In this document: piece by piece, positions 11,438-23,851 of the stretch
Layout of the letters: each line of letters opens with the position of its first letter
Position numbering within the stretch: the first letter of the stretch is position 1
From: Hyaloraphidium curvatum
Lineage: Eukaryota > Monoblepharomycota > Hyaloraphidiomycetes > Hyaloraphidiales > Hyaloraphidiaceae
Length of the DNA: 64,000 bases
Direction of reading: 5' to 3'
NCBI GenBank assembly: GCA_025558095.1
Contig: JAIVFI010000003.1
Location: 372,001 to 436,000 of the forward strand
Notes under the pieces: generated by a model
The model's database searches: none
The model's input: only the letters and a program-made list of their open reading frames with translations
What the model was told of the DNA's origin: nothing
Position numbers and translations under genes: made by a program

Positions 11438-14400
11438 TCAAGATTTTGGCGGTGGTGGTGGCGCCGGCTTCCCGGACGAGAGAAAGTTCTGCCCCAAGGC
11501 CGCCATCTTTGCGAACGCAGACGTGGTGTTCTGCGCGATGGTCGAAGATGCGGGTTTTGGCGACGGAGGGGGCACGGTGGAGGATGGGGGCTTTGGCGAG
11601 GGAGGAGCACCAGCGGGTGCCGTCGGGCTGACCCCTCCCACGACCGCGCTGGATACCGGGGAGGTCGCCGGTGCCTCCGAACGCGTAGCAGTGTTGCTAC
11701 GGCCCATGTTCATCCAGCTTTTGAAGCCGCTGGGGAAGGAAATTGAGGTCGATTTCTGCGCGGCGCTCGCGAGTTGAGCGGCCGTCGAAACCGAGGAAGT
11801 GAGGGCGCCCTGGAGCACGGCAGTCGCAGCTGCGGTAGCTGCGCTTGCCGCAGATGCGGCGGAGGAGGCCGTAGATCCAGGTGGTATTGGCGGTGGCGGC
11901 GGAGCAGGAGGCGGCGGCGCCGTCGAAGGCGTCACCACGAGTCCCACCGTCCTCCTGTTGAAGGTGTCTATGGCTGGTCCCTGGTTCGGCTTGGGAATGC
12001 CTTTGAGGTCCAGAATTCGCGTAAAGATTGCCGCACTGGCATCCGATCCAAAGAGCAGCAGATACGTCGATACCAAGCCCTCGTGTGGTTCCGCCGGAGT
12101 CATCAGGACCTTGAGCAGCGTTTCGCACTTTGCAACACCCTTTGCCAGGATCTTGGTGTAAACCGCTGGTACCGCCGACTCGCGATCTCCGTCGATGCGT
12201 GGCATGTGTGCAAAGATGCTGTTGACGGCGTTGAGGTCCAAAAGCATCTGCTCGGCACCGACTTCTCCGATGGAGCGGCAGCGGAAGATGGAACCGTAGA
12301 ACTTGGCAAAGACAGATCTTAAGGACGGCATTAGCGAGGGAGGTGGGCGAACCTAGCGAACCTACTCGGCAACCTTGTCGCAGAAGCTGCGGAAGTACTT
12401 GCTTGCCGTGAGCGTTCGCTTGATCATCGGGACGGTCGACTGAACGGCAGATTGGATGACGAAAACGTACTCGGACTGGTCGGCAGTGTTGGTCATGGTG
12501 TTCCAAGGGATCTTGGTGGTCATGATATGCCATGCCGGTTCGATCGCGTTCTCCAAGCCGCGAACCAGAGCTAACATGCAGCCGTTTGCAACGCTGCCCG
12601 CGGAGCCTGAGTGCGGTACGGACAGATTCGTCGTGTATCACTTACTTGAGGAAAATGTCTCGCTCGGTCGACATGTCCACGCTGTCCCTGAAGTTGGGGT
12701 CGATCTTCTCCTTCAGCTTGTCCTCCAGCTGGGATATCGTCACGTGGCAATATTCGGCGGTATTGAGAAGAAGACAGATCTCGTGCGCGGACGCCTCATT
12801 CAGCGCGGCACGTTCCTCTCGCGGCAAGCGGCCCGTCAAGAAGTCCGCATACACCCGCAGATACTTGGCAAACACTTTGCATAGGTTAAGGAACGGTTGG
12901 CCAGTCGACATCTTCGAGCAATGGACAAGCGTTTGACGATACGAGTAGAAGAGGTCCGTCGAAGAAGCGAGCACGGAAATGCTCGAGTCGTCGTCCGCCA
13001 CCGGCTTAGCACGATACTGAGCCATCATGTCCGCAAGATTCCGGTCTTCCGCAGCAATGTAATGGTCAAGGTAAGGCTCGAATGCCACAGATATGCGCCG
13101 AGCAAACTTGGCCGGGTAGCTCGGGGCATCCTCGCTGCGCCTGTCCATGGAAACGCGATCCGGATCCTTCCCCGCGAATCGCCGGTCCAGCTTGTTCTCA
13201 AAGTCGATGGTTTGCTGCAGCGTCTGAAGCATGAGCTTCACATCCAACGCGCCGCGCTGGTTGTCTTTTGCGAGAACGTCGACGAGGTCCTTCCGGGTAT
13301 CGTCGCAAAACTTCTCGCAGAGAACCTCGGCAACCTTCCAATGCTGCGGAAAAATGGCCGCGTGCTCGTCGTCGTGCGTCTTCAACTCGCGTCGAAGCCA
13401 GGCGTAGCGCCTCGAGGTGTTGTCCAAAGCGGCAACTTCGTCGTTGCCCCGGAAAATAGAGCGGTAGTCCTTCAGCTCCATGTCACAGTACCAGTCAATG
13501 AGCTGGCGCCTACGGATGTGTGAGCACAGTGGACACGGGACACGAGGTGCCCAAACTCACCGTGGGTTGTCCCTCTGGATGACATCCGCCAAAACACAAG
13601 CCTCGTTCAGAATGCCCACAGAATTGCGCAGCGTTGCTTGACTAAGGAAAGCGCCCTCAAACTCGTTCAGAATCCTCTTCTTCAAGTCCGACTGAATATT
13701 GTCGACCTGTTCAAAGACATCCTGGACGAACTTGATTGTGCGATACGAGGCAAAATGGGAGAGGAGTTGCAGAATAGCCTGCAACAACTGCGCAGTCTCG
13801 CGATACTGACGCTTGCTCGTCATCACGGCCAGCTGTCCCACGGCAGAAACTGGGCGAAGGTTAGCTGCCACGGCAGATCCTCGGCCATGTGGACCGTACC
13901 GAGCATCTGGAGCCTTCGCAGCATGGTTATGGACGACGTGAGATTGCGCTTGGCATAGTCCAGAGACTTGATGTCCTTTGTAATCTCCTGCACCATGTCC
14001 TCCGACTGCGTGGCGCGTTCCTTGATCCTTTTTATCCGGGCGTGCAAGGTCTCGATCGCCTGCTTCACTTCCCGGAGCTCCTCCACGGCTCCGGCGCCGG
14101 CTTCCGTCTGCGTCCGCACGAGCTCACGGATCTCCTCGTCGAGCTTCTTGACCTTCGTCCGTAGTTGAGCCAGGATCCTGTCCAGGTGTGCCAGAGACTG
14201 CTCGTTCGGAAACGCGGTGTTGATGTAATCCACGGCGTTGAACGACGACGAATCCACGCCGATCGCGTCGTCTGATTCGCCCAGGATTTTGTCAATCGCG
14301 TCCTCGAGGTCCGCGGGCAGCTTTGCCAGGGAGTCGCGTCTCTCCGGAACGAGAAGATCCACGGGTCCCTGCTCCGGGAAGCCATTGACCCCCTTCCGGG

Positions 14401-14497
14401 TCGCAGACGACGGAGATGGCAAGGAAGGCGATCCGGGAGCGTCGTGCTTCGCGCCATTGGGCACTTGGAGCCCCGCAGACGCGCCGGGTTCAGACAT
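11438..14497 (-). CDS. VPS53: VPS53, GARP/EARP tethering-complex subunit (5 exons)
   Basis: Exons 14497-13900, 13849-13561, 13509-12646, 12593-12366 and 12317-11438 join in phase to 952 aa. VPS53 with VPS51, VPS52 and VPS54 tethers endosome-derived vesicles at the trans-Golgi. Family blocks run the whole length: FNAVDYINTAFPNEQSL, the coiled coil ending QEITKDIKSLDYAKRNL, MTSKRQYRETAQLLQAI, RQLIDWYCDMELKDY (across an intron), KVAESVFAKFYGSIFRC (across an intron) and MTPAEPHEGLV with ILDLKGIPK. The last 150 residues are an unusual Pro/Ala/Ser-rich tail with a poly-Pro run, which makes the protein longer than yeast VPS53. The join DIFL-NVANGCML uses the second of two nearby AGs because only that one keeps frame. 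Confidence 0.93.
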
Positions 14498-14824
14498 CGC
14501 GGAGCTTCCACGCGTTCCCGAGGTTCACGGCTCCCGAGCCGGCATGGAGCCACGACGGCCCCACAAACGAGCGGAACTATGATCCAGACCCGTGCCACTG
14601 CTCTGCGGGCACAGAAAGCTGGGTCACGGGGAAAGGTCGCGGGGTGACATTCCTCGCTGTGTTCCTCACTGCGGGGCACAACTGCCAATCGCACACCCCC
14701 TGGTCCGAACCTCCTTTCCGCATCATCGGCGATCAGATCATCAATTGATCCAGATGTACAGCAGCCTAACATCGCTTTTGTGCGAAGCGCCAGGAAGCCA
14801 TGATCGCGGGCGGCGCACTGCCAT
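14498..14824. other. 327-bp spacer, upstream of VPS53 and downstream of mitoferrin
   Basis: Both flanking genes are on the minus strand, so this holds the VPS53 promoter/5'UTR and the mitoferrin 3'UTR. I see no gene, repeat or clear motif. Confidence 0.4.
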
Positions 14825-16142
14825 TCATCCCCGCGTCAAGAAGGCGTTTTTCGTTGTGTCCGTGTGCGGCAGAGAGACGGTTGTCGGGGGCACGTAAGTG
14901 CCAGTGCCGACGTTGGAAGGAGACCGTGCCGGATTGAGCACGAACCGGAAGAACTCGTACTGCACAAAACGATCAGCATGAGGCGGCGCAAGGTTGGTGA
15001 AGGAAGGGAACCCACAATGCTCCAAGAAACCGCCGTGCTCGGCATGTGGGAGAGTATCCGCGGCCTCATCCCACGAGTAAAGCCCTTCAGCCCATCGCGC
15101 TCGTAGATGATCTTCGCCGCGGTCCACAGCCCGGAGGCATTCCGAATGACGGGGTCGGTGGACGTGCCCCGGGTTTGCAGCAACGTCTTTGTCACGTCCA
15201 GAGGCTGACGCACAAAACTAAGTACGCAAACGCGTAGGCGACGTCGACGAGACCTACATTCGTGAGCAAGGAAGCCAACCCGCCCGCGACCGCGCCCGAG
15301 GTGACGTGTGTCAGAGGGTTGTAGCCCCCCTGAGGATTAAGCATTTGCCGAAAGTGCTCGTACGTAGTAAACTGGATGGATTGGAAGGGTATCGACATCA
15401 TGAGGGTGGTGGGGTATGAGACGTAGAGCGCCTTGATGCCCTCTGCCCGAACGATTTTCGACGCGCAGTCGAACACGCCGCGGTAGCTGGAGCCGTACAG
15501 CTGCATTCTTTGCTTGACGACTGGCAAAAAACACGCCGAATAAGCGAAAGATCACAGCTGAGCCGGCGCCGTCCCAACCGTCGAACGGGTTCATGAACGC
15601 GTCGTGTGCGATGACCGCACAGGCACCAGAAGCCGCGTGCTTCGCGTGGCTGGAGCCCGTTGCTCCGAACCAACGGTCAAACAAGCGGGCGTTGTGGAAC
15701 GTATCCTTGCAATGTTCGTAGGTAGCAAAGTAGATGGCATGGGCCGGTCCCGCGCCGAGGACCACCGATCCAACCCCCCTCCACAGCGACATGAAGCCCT
15801 CCGTCGTCAGAATTCGCGAGAGCGCGTTTGACATGGAGCTGTAGATCGCCTGCGGCGATGGGTTGAGGACCTGCATGCGCGTCTTGACCGCGTCCAGGGG
15901 AAACATGACGGAGTGCTCCAAAACTGTCGAAACCGAACCAAGCGAGGGCGCAGCGAAACGAGTTAGGGGTTCCGACCCTTTCAGAAAGGGCACAGAGAGG
16001 GGAGAAACCCACTGCCTGCGAGGGCGCCCGCCGTCATGTTGACCGCCACGCTCGCGTTCGGCAGCGACTCGTAATCATCCTCCGCATCGTCCGGGTCCGA
16101 ACTGTGATGATGCGCTGAGAAAACGCGGTTCCAGCGGGACAT
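14825..16142 (-). CDS. MRS3/MRS4: Mitoferrin, mitochondrial iron carrier of the MRS3/MRS4 type (5 exons)
   Basis: Exons 16142-16013, 15923-15579, 15520-15258, 15204-15016 and 14959-14825 join in phase to 353 aa. It is a six-helix mitochondrial carrier importing iron across the inner membrane for Fe-S and haem synthesis. The three carrier signatures are clear: HSVMFPLDAVKTRM, MNPFDVVKQRMQLY and LLTNPLDVTKTLL; the last two are built across introns. Mitoferrin-specific blocks include GAGPAHAIYFATYEH and IPFQSIQFTTYEHF. The N terminus (MSRWNRVFSAHHH, then acidic) is short. The start exon was found by splicing GALAG to ILEHSV over an 89-nt intron, which restores the standard first helix. Confidence 0.93.
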
Positions 16143-16672
16143 CGACCGCAGCGGTCAGCAGGGGACCCGGGAGATCAGGCGCCGGGGCGCTCACCCATTG
16201 CTACCGGCTCAGACTCCCGGAACGCAGAAAGGTTCCGAATCTGAGAATGCCGCAACAGCGGCGCCGCTGCAGCCGGGCTCGGGAGCGTAGTCGCCACGAT
16301 TGCCGGTCTCCGAAAGAGCTTTGCGGCCAGGAAAACTCGGAAGCTGCGTTCCTCCGGGTCTCCCTCCTAGCGCCGGAGTCGACACAGCATGGGCGGTTGT
16401 GGCCTCTTTCCCTCGTCAAGGTGAGGCTTTTGATGGCCTCCGGCCCCTGCAAGGCGCCGCGGGCAGGGAGAGAAAGTGTGACCAGATGCTTCTGAGCGAG
16501 ACTGGCTGATCCTTCGAGCTCCACTGTTCTGCCGTCCTGAGCATCGGAATCGAATTGACTACAAAGACAGCCTGAAACTACGTGACACCGTGCAATAGAC
16601 ATTACAGAATCCGCTCTCCGTGGCATGAGAGACGTGCTTCATCCATCCAAGCCGCAGGGACACTCTCCGTCC
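16143..16672. other. 530-bp spacer upstream of mitoferrin
   Basis: This lies between the mitoferrin start and the NIP7 stop, both on the minus strand. It should hold the mitoferrin promoter. Small open frames here show no family features and I see no repeat or RNA gene. Confidence 0.4.
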
Positions 16673-17532
16673 TCACACCAAGCCATCGTCCTCCGAACGC
16701 AGGTACTCCCCGCAATCAGCCTGGTGGAAAACCACTATGGCTGTCGGATCGAGCTTCCGCATGTCGGCAGTCGATCGGGCGGTGACTCCAAATCCCTGGA
16801 AGATGTCCACAGCGTTCAGCTTCTGCAGGCGAACGTGGTCCCAGCGAAACCCACGATGGGGATGTCTGCCATATTGTAGATCACAACGCCCTGGTGCTCG
16901 GGCGTATCGTCCGTTATGCGGCCCAGGTGCGCCTTGAGAACGTGGTTGCCGTAAAGGAAGGGCATCTCGCCGTTCGGTTTCACCCAGACCTTGTACTGCG
17001 GCCAGGTGGAACGATGAGGAAAGATAAGGCATCCCGTAGAAGGTGCGTCCGCACCTTGGCATATCGTGCCAGGTACTCGAGCGCCGTGATCGACAGGTTG
17101 AACTTGCCCGACTTGGTGAACTTGCCGAAGCAGGTCCCGAGGCTCATCAGGTGATCCCGTCCGATGCTGACCGCTCTCCTCATGATCGCCTCGCTGTGGG
17201 GCGGTGGCACAAACAGGTGCAAGGGCGATTCAGTCTTTGCTGGTCGGGAAGGTGCTGGTTTGGCCCACCTGACGTAGTACACCCGGTCTTTCTGCATCCG
17301 GAAACAATACTGCTCATCTGGTCTGTCGATGAGAAGCGCGATATTCTTGCCGATGCTGGTTTCGGGCGAGTTCCGGGCCCCGAGGGCACACGCAGCACGC
17401 CGGGGCAGTGAAGCCGTCAGATCCGTCCGTTCGGGCCAACGAGCCCCCGACGGCCCCGCCGGGTTCCGAAGCTCACTACTTGGCCAGTTTCTCGAACAGC
17501 GTCTTGGTCTCCTCCTCCGTGAGCGGCCTCAT
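16673..17532 (-). CDS. NIP7: NIP7, 60S ribosome biogenesis factor (5 exons)
   Basis: Exons 17532-17480, 17355-17269, 17193-17055, 16995-16855 and 16795-16673 join in phase to 180 aa, the usual length for the family. NIP7 has a C-terminal PUA RNA-binding domain and acts in pre-60S assembly and 27S pre-rRNA processing in the nucleolus. Diagnostic blocks are [10 protein letters not shown] at the start, DRVYYVSE (across an intron), [43 protein letters not shown] (across an intron) and [15 protein letters not shown]. At the first splice one residue is missing relative to the common AKYIGEN motif. It is divergent from the RPL28 gene. Confidence 0.95.
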
Positions 17533-18468
<936 letters not shown>

Positions 18469-18560
18469 ACTCTGTACAGATTGAATGGACCTGATCCTCT
18501 ATTCCTGGCGCGGGCGGGCACTTGTCGTCTAGATGTCCGCTCTACTACCATGTCAGTCTA

Positions 18561-19457
18561 TCACGGCAACAAGTCGCCTATCGCGTCGACGACATAGTCT
18601 GCCTGGATTTCATGTGTTTCCCATTCGTGCGCCCGGGTCACGCCCGTGAGGCAGAGCACAGTCCGCAGCCCACCCAGCTTTCCGAACAGGATGTCCGTAT
18701 CCAGCCGGTCACCGACCATGCAGGTCCGGTGCGGATCCAAGTGGAAACGCCGGATGATGGTGTCGAGCATGTTCTGCGAAGGCTTGCCAAGCACAGCGTC
18801 CGGCTGGCGCCCTAGCGAGGTCGTAAGGACAGATAGGAGCGATCCGGTCCCGGGAAAGAGCGCCCCAGCCAGCGGATAGGTGCTGTCGGCGTTCGTGGCC
18901 AGGAACAGGGTGTGGGGGTTGGTCTCGATGTAGCAGAACGCGCGTGCGAGTTTGTAGTAGTTGATGAATCCATCAAACCCAAGCAAGACCGCCCCAATGG
19001 ATGGATCCGGCTGGATCTCGTGCACATCGTCCGCTGATTTGCCATTGTCCTGGTGAGAGCCGATCCAGGAGACGCCGAACGATTCGAGCTCCGCGCAGAT
19101 GCCGTCCATGCCGACCACGTAGACCTTCTTGTCCTCCGGCAGCTTCGCGACGTGCTTCACATAGTACGCCGCGGCGTACGCGCTCGAGAAGATGCTGTCC
19201 TCGTCGGCAGGGAACCCCAGCTTCTTGAACTTGGCGAGATAGCTCTTGCGCGACTTGCTGCTGTTGTTCGAGACGTAGATGATGCGCTTGTTGTTCTCCG
19301 CGAGGAGGTTCAGGAATTCCTTCGCGCCGCGCAGCGGCGTGTCGCTCGACCACAGGACTCCGTCGCAGTCGAACACAAATGTGTCGATGTCGCGAAGCAG
19401 GTTCGCTTTCAGGTCCCCGTCCCCGCTGCCCAGCTTCGTGCCCGTTTTCGTTGCCAT
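18561..19457 (-). CDS. PHO13: HAD-family phosphatase, 4-nitrophenylphosphatase / phosphoglycolate phosphatase type
   Basis: Single exon, 298 aa from the ATG at 19457 (an in-frame ATG at 19478 adds seven residues). HAD motifs are complete: VFDCDGVLW with the nucleophile Asp, YVSNNSSKS, LGKPSQNM with the motif III Lys, and MVGDRLDTDI. The C2-type cap lies between. Family members repair or clear toxic metabolites such as 2-phosphoglycolate and 4-phosphoerythronate. The preferred substrate cannot be read from the sequence. Its 3' end faces the RPL28 3' end about 90 bp away. No targeting signal is seen, so cytosolic action is likely. Confidence 0.92.
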   Translation of the reverse strand: MATKTGTKLGSGDGDLKANLLRDIDTFVFDCDGVLWSSDTPLRGAKEFLNLLAENNKRIIYVSNNSSKSRKSYLAKFKKLGFPADEDSIFSSAYAAAYYVKHVAKLPEDKKVYVVGMDGICAELESFGVSWIGSHQDNGKSADDVHEIQPDPSIGAVLLGFDGFINYYKLARAFCYIETNPHTLFLATNADSTYPLAGALFPGTGSLLSVLTTSLGRQPDAVLGKPSQNMLDTIIRRFHLDPHRTCMVGDRLDTDILFGKLGGLRTVLCLTGVTRAHEWETHEIQADYVVDAIGDLLP

Positions 19458-19610
19458 TTCGCGACACGGTGAAGTCAATTCGTCTTCAATGCGCTCGACT
19501 CGCGTCAGGCAACAGCCGTTGGCCCAGATGGCGACGGCTCGTGTCCACGGAGGAGCCGCGGAGTGACGCGATCATCACTCTCCGCCGCGCACCGCACACG
19601 ACCCCCCAGA

Positions 19611-20455
19611 ATGGCCGCGCAGTGGTCGCCCGAGGACGTCAGCAAGCTCAAGGAGGCGAGCATTGAGGCGCGGGCGCGTGGAAGTTCGTCGCTGACTCCT
19701 GCGCTCCGATTGCATCGTCGCGGGCGCGCGGGGCTGGGCTTTTCGCACCGTGCCCGCACCGTCATCCTCGACCCCGCGCGCCGCGACGGTCGTCGCTGGC
19801 TCCTGCGCTCGCTTCTGTGTTGTCACGGCGTCGTTTGATGGGCTTTTCGCACCGGCATCGAACGTTTGGCCGCGCGCAACCACCCGATCCGCGCATCGCT
19901 CCGCCAGACTCTCGACAATGCGCCGAGCTTCTGCGCATCGCAGTGCCTCGCTCCCTGGAGCCTGGGCAAGGGAAAGCCGCTCCCGACCTCCCTTGCGGAG
20001 CTGCTCGCGCGCCGCCTGGTTGAAACGGCCCGCGACCAATGGGGACACGATCTGGACGACACGCGCACGAAGCTGATCGAGGTCGCGCGCCGCAAGCGCA
20101 AGGCGAAGGTGCTCGACGACGAATCGGATGCTCATGCAAAGCGAGCGAGGCTCCCGTCTCCCGACACCGAGGGGTAACGTCGAACATGCGACCGCCCGAT
20201 CGGAGGCACCGCTCACAGGGGCATTCCAGACTCCAGGCCTTGTCGCTCGAGACCATCGATCGCAAGCCTGCCAAGCCGATGGCGCAGCCAGATGACAAGG
20301 CAAACCAGACGGGCGACAAGAGCGTGCGTCGGATCCTGTTCCCCGTGCCGCCGAGCAGGTTGAAGAACCGCACTGTCCACGACGACTTCATGGTCGTGCC
20401 TACCGGAGACGACGGAGTGGACAGCGAAGAAGAGGACAGCTTTGGGTCGGCTTGA
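19611..20455 (+). CDS. Unrecognised small protein with basic and acidic segments (multi-exon, first join unresolved)
   Basis: The gene likely starts at 19611 (MAAQWSPEDVSKLKEASIEA) and ends at 20455. The join of the last two exons is clear: donor gtaacg after 20173, acceptor before 20230, phase kept. The first intron, which covers the repeated segment near 19686-19854, could not be placed. The middle exon encodes a helical stretch (LARRLVETARDQWGHDLDD) and two basic clusters, RRKRKAK and AKRARLPSP, that look like nuclear signals. The last exon ends in DDFMVVPTGDD and an acidic tail (DSEEEDSF). The opposite strand also has long open frames, but their composition is poor. No domain recognised. 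Confidence 0.45.
19686..19854 (+). repeat. Imperfect direct repeat, two 65-bp copies 104 bp apart
   Basis: Copies at 19686-19750 and 19790-19854 share their first 21 bases (tcgtcgctgRctcctgcgctc, one mismatch) and their last 14 bases (ggcttttcgcaccg, perfect). The middles have diverged. Equal copy length and spacing suggest an old 104-bp tandem duplication. It lies across the unresolved first intron of the surrounding gene. Confidence 0.75.
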
Positions 20456-20538
20456 GTTCTTTGACATACTTTATCATCCAGCGCTAATGTATTCAGCACA
20501 ACCGTGACGAGGGCAAATACCATGTGTGCAGCCCGCAA

Positions 20539-23500
20539 TCAACCCCTCGCAATTGGAACTACCTCGCTGTCCTCGCAGTAGAAGATGAGCAGAAACTTGC
20601 CGGCCCGCGGCTCCCACGTCGAGACGACTCCGACGTAGCTCCCGGCATCCAGGGAGACGGTGGGGGTCGACACGCCCTGCAGCCAGTTGCTGTATGCCCC
20701 GGATCCCGCCACCTCGTCGCCGATGGGATCCTCGCCCGACGAACGAAAGATGGCGACATTGAGCGCCGGCAGGGGATCCATCCCGACCGCCTGCAAACGT
20801 AACCGTACCCGTGTCCGTCTGTCCAGCACAAAGAGGTACGACGGGTTGCTGGCAAACATGCGGAAGTGCACACAGCCCACAGCCGTCTTGCCCTCGATCC
20901 ACTCGCCCTCGATCCTCGTCTCCTTCAGCCCGTTCCCCTCCTTAGGAATCTGTCCCATCATGAACTCGGACGTGCAGCCGACGGTGAGGAAGAAGTCGCC
21001 GAGGAGCCCGGGCTCGTACGTCGAAACCACCACGACGTAGTCCCCCGCGGGGACCTGCTCCCGCGCATAGACGAATCCGTGCCGATAGTCTCCGCTGCTG
21101 GCCACCACGCCGTCTGCGGCCACGCTGGACACTCGGCGGCTGCCGCGTACCAGCTTGATGTTGACCGCAAACGTCCGGGGAGCCTCCAGCATCGCAAAGA
21201 GTTGCACCTGCTTGTCCGGCCCGCCGGGTATGGACACGCGGTACTGCGGGTTCGTGTAGAACGAAGCGTACGACATGCATCCACCGGCGGATTCCGCGGT
21301 CCAGCTTCCGTTGCTGCGGTGCTCGTGCGGGTATCCTTTCGGTATCTCGGCGAAGAGAAGCGGTGGGTACGAAAATGCCCGAACCGTGAAGGACAGCGAA
21401 CGCCGGATCTCGTGCTGCGAAACGACCAAGGTATAAGAATGCGGCGTGTCGGGTGCCGTGAAGCGGATGAGGACGTGGGGGCTGAAGGCGAAAACGTTAG
21501 CGGCGAACCGGTTGCTTGAAGTCACGACTCGCCTGTTTATATAGACTCCCTGGATCATGGCGTTGGAGGGGTAGTAGATGCGCTGCCCGTCGGTGCTGTC
21601 GTAGAGGTGCAGCGTGATGTAGTCCAGATTCTCTTCCTTCTCGACCACGTGCTTGCTCAGGAGCAGCCACACCTCGCCTTCTCCACCCGTGGAAATCGAA
21701 AACTGGGGATTGCCGCCCAAGCTGTACACGTCCCGCTTAGGGCCATCCCCCGCTTCCCACTTGACGTGGACGGTGTGCCGATTCGGGAACATTTCGGGGT
21801 CCCAGTTCACGTGCACAGAGTCAAAACTCGCGACAAGCGAGGCGAAATCGATCCAAAAAGTGCCGTCGTCCTCCCGCGACGCGCCGGGCTCGTAGTTCAG
21901 CTTGCGCCGCAGTTCGGGCGTCCAAGAATCCACATCGAGGTGCGAGAAACGCCCACGCCAGCGTTTCCGCCTCCACGGGTTCTTTACAAGAAGAAGCCTC
22001 TCGCCCGCTTCCTCGCGGACGTCCAAAACCGCGTAGGCATGGTTTGGGACCAGGCCCGTCGCAGCGTCACAGGCCGCCGTCGCCGCCGTTACCAGGGCCC
22101 GGCCCGTGGCGTGGCCTGACAGCATCCGGCGCCAAAGAGCGTCCACATCGATGTCGTCGACATGGAGATACACCTCCTCCGGAATCCAGCCCGTCAGACC
22201 GTAGACGTCGACGCTGGCACCGCCTCCCGGGTAGTCGTACCCGCCGTTGGCTTTCATCCAGGCCTTTTCCAGGAGGCTGACCCACAAAACGCCCGGAGCA
22301 TATGTGAACAGGGGCTGTCCCGAGGATGTGAAAGGCAGGAGATCGTCGATGAGGAGGGATCGCGAAATGCCGTTCAGATGTAGCCGGACGAGGTAGAGTC
22401 CGTGCTGGGAGTACGTCCCTGGGTGCACCAGCGAGGTGATAAGCCGGCGACGCTGGCGCCGCTCCCACGCGGCCGCTGTCACGATGCCGGCAACCACGGA
22501 GCAGTCCATGACGGATTCCTGCCGGATCATTCCCGCAGTGTCCTCGTCCAGATCCCCGACAACGCGCGGCTTTGGCATCCACTCGTCAGGGCGCTTCCAC
22601 GCGCCAAGCTTCTCCTTCTGCTTCGGAGCCAGCGGAAGGAGGCCGTCCGGATCCAAAAAACGGGGCGTTGTGGAGGGAGCGGGCAGGCGCGATGGGTCGT
22701 CCGCAGACCAGGGAAGAACGAGTAGGCCATTGATCCGGCTGGAAGCCCGGAGAATGTCCTTCTCCTCCCTTGTGAGCCCTTGGCCCGCGGGCGGCTGCGG
22801 CGACCGCGAAGGCGAGGGCCTCGGCGCCGGAGGTGGGCTCGTGAGCGAGCGGGAAAAAGGCTGGGGCGACCGCGACTGCTGCCTGGCGGCGTTCGGAGCG
22901 GTCGTGGAGCGCCCCACAAGCCCGGGCGAAGAGGTCCCGCGGGGAGATTGCGGAACGTCGAGGTTCGCAGCTTTTGACGACGGCCGCGGGGAAATCGGGC
23001 TGCGAGCCCGGTCGCTGTTGGCTGAGCCGGGGCTCGGCGGAACCTCGCCCTGCTTGAGGCTTTCGGCGCGATCGAGCAGCTCCGAAACGCGCCTCGAAAG
23101 GACCTTCTTCTCCGCCGGATCCGTGGTAACTTTTAGGCGCCCCAGCATGCCCTCGATCTGCCCCGTCAGCGCGTCCAGGTCATCCTGCGCCGGGTCCGGG
23201 GGACGCAGCCCCGGTGGCGGCCCCTTGGCCTCCCGGGGCGCGGCCTTACCCGTGGACCCGTTCAGGGTGGGCAGAGGCGGTTTCGGTGTTCCCAAAGCCC
23301 TCAGCTCCGCCGCCCGGGCGACGTAAATGTCCCGTTTCTGGGCCACGTAGGCGCGCCGCTTCTCGTCCGGCTCCCGGGCCAGGATCGCGTCGAAGAGGCC
23401 CGCCGTTTGCTCATCTTGGGATCCAGTCCAAGCAGTAAGACGGAAGAATGGGAATGATATAGGAACGGCGGTATGGGACGCGTCGGGCGGGGGGAGGCAC

Positions 23501-23633
23501 CGGTCAGCGCAGGTTCGGAACGAGCCCGCCCGGACCCACAGAGCTCCGCCGCCTCCGGAAGCCCGCGGCCGTCGGCATCGACGGCTCGCGACGCGAGCTC
23601 CAGCGCCGGCCCGTACGCCGCTGGGCCGGCCAT
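20539..23633 (-). CDS. palB: PalB/Rim13-type calpain (calpain-7), 2 exons
   Basis: Exons 23633-23540 and 23414-20539 join in phase 1 to 989 aa. Calpain-7/PalB is an ESCRT-III-associated cysteine protease; in fungi it cleaves PacC/Rim101 in alkaline-pH signalling. Two MIT-like repeats come first (LYEQTAGLFDAIL..., the Tyr codon split by the intron; then LDALTGQIEGMLGRLK). A Ser/Pro-rich linker follows. The protease core has Cys at about 336 (ESVMDCSVVAG), His at about 490 (VPNHAYAVLD) and Asn at about 510 (VKNPWR). Two C2-like calpain III modules follow, the first including SLGGNPQFSIS and the second with SAGGCMSYASF. All three catalytic residues are present. It is divergent from the zinc-finger gene with 218 bp between starts. 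Confidence 0.93.
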
Positions 23634-23851
23634 TGCGGCCGGCCGTGTCGGAATGCGCTGAGGTCGGACCTTCAGTCAGCCCGCGTCGAAGCAAACACTA
23701 ACTTGCAATTCTCTCGCCCCAGCGAAGCGTCAGGGGCATCAGGGAGGCGTTCAGTTGGCGTCTCGATCTCCATTAAGCCCAGCTTGGTGCGTCTCGGACG
23801 GAAGCTGCCCCACGGAGCCGCCCCGAACCCCTGGTCGCCCGGCCGCCCGCG

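Noticed and set aside
19575-20303. 242-codon open frame on the minus strand
   Set aside because: The plus strand here has NLS-like basic clusters, an acidic tail and a phase-consistent intron; the minus frame has none of these.
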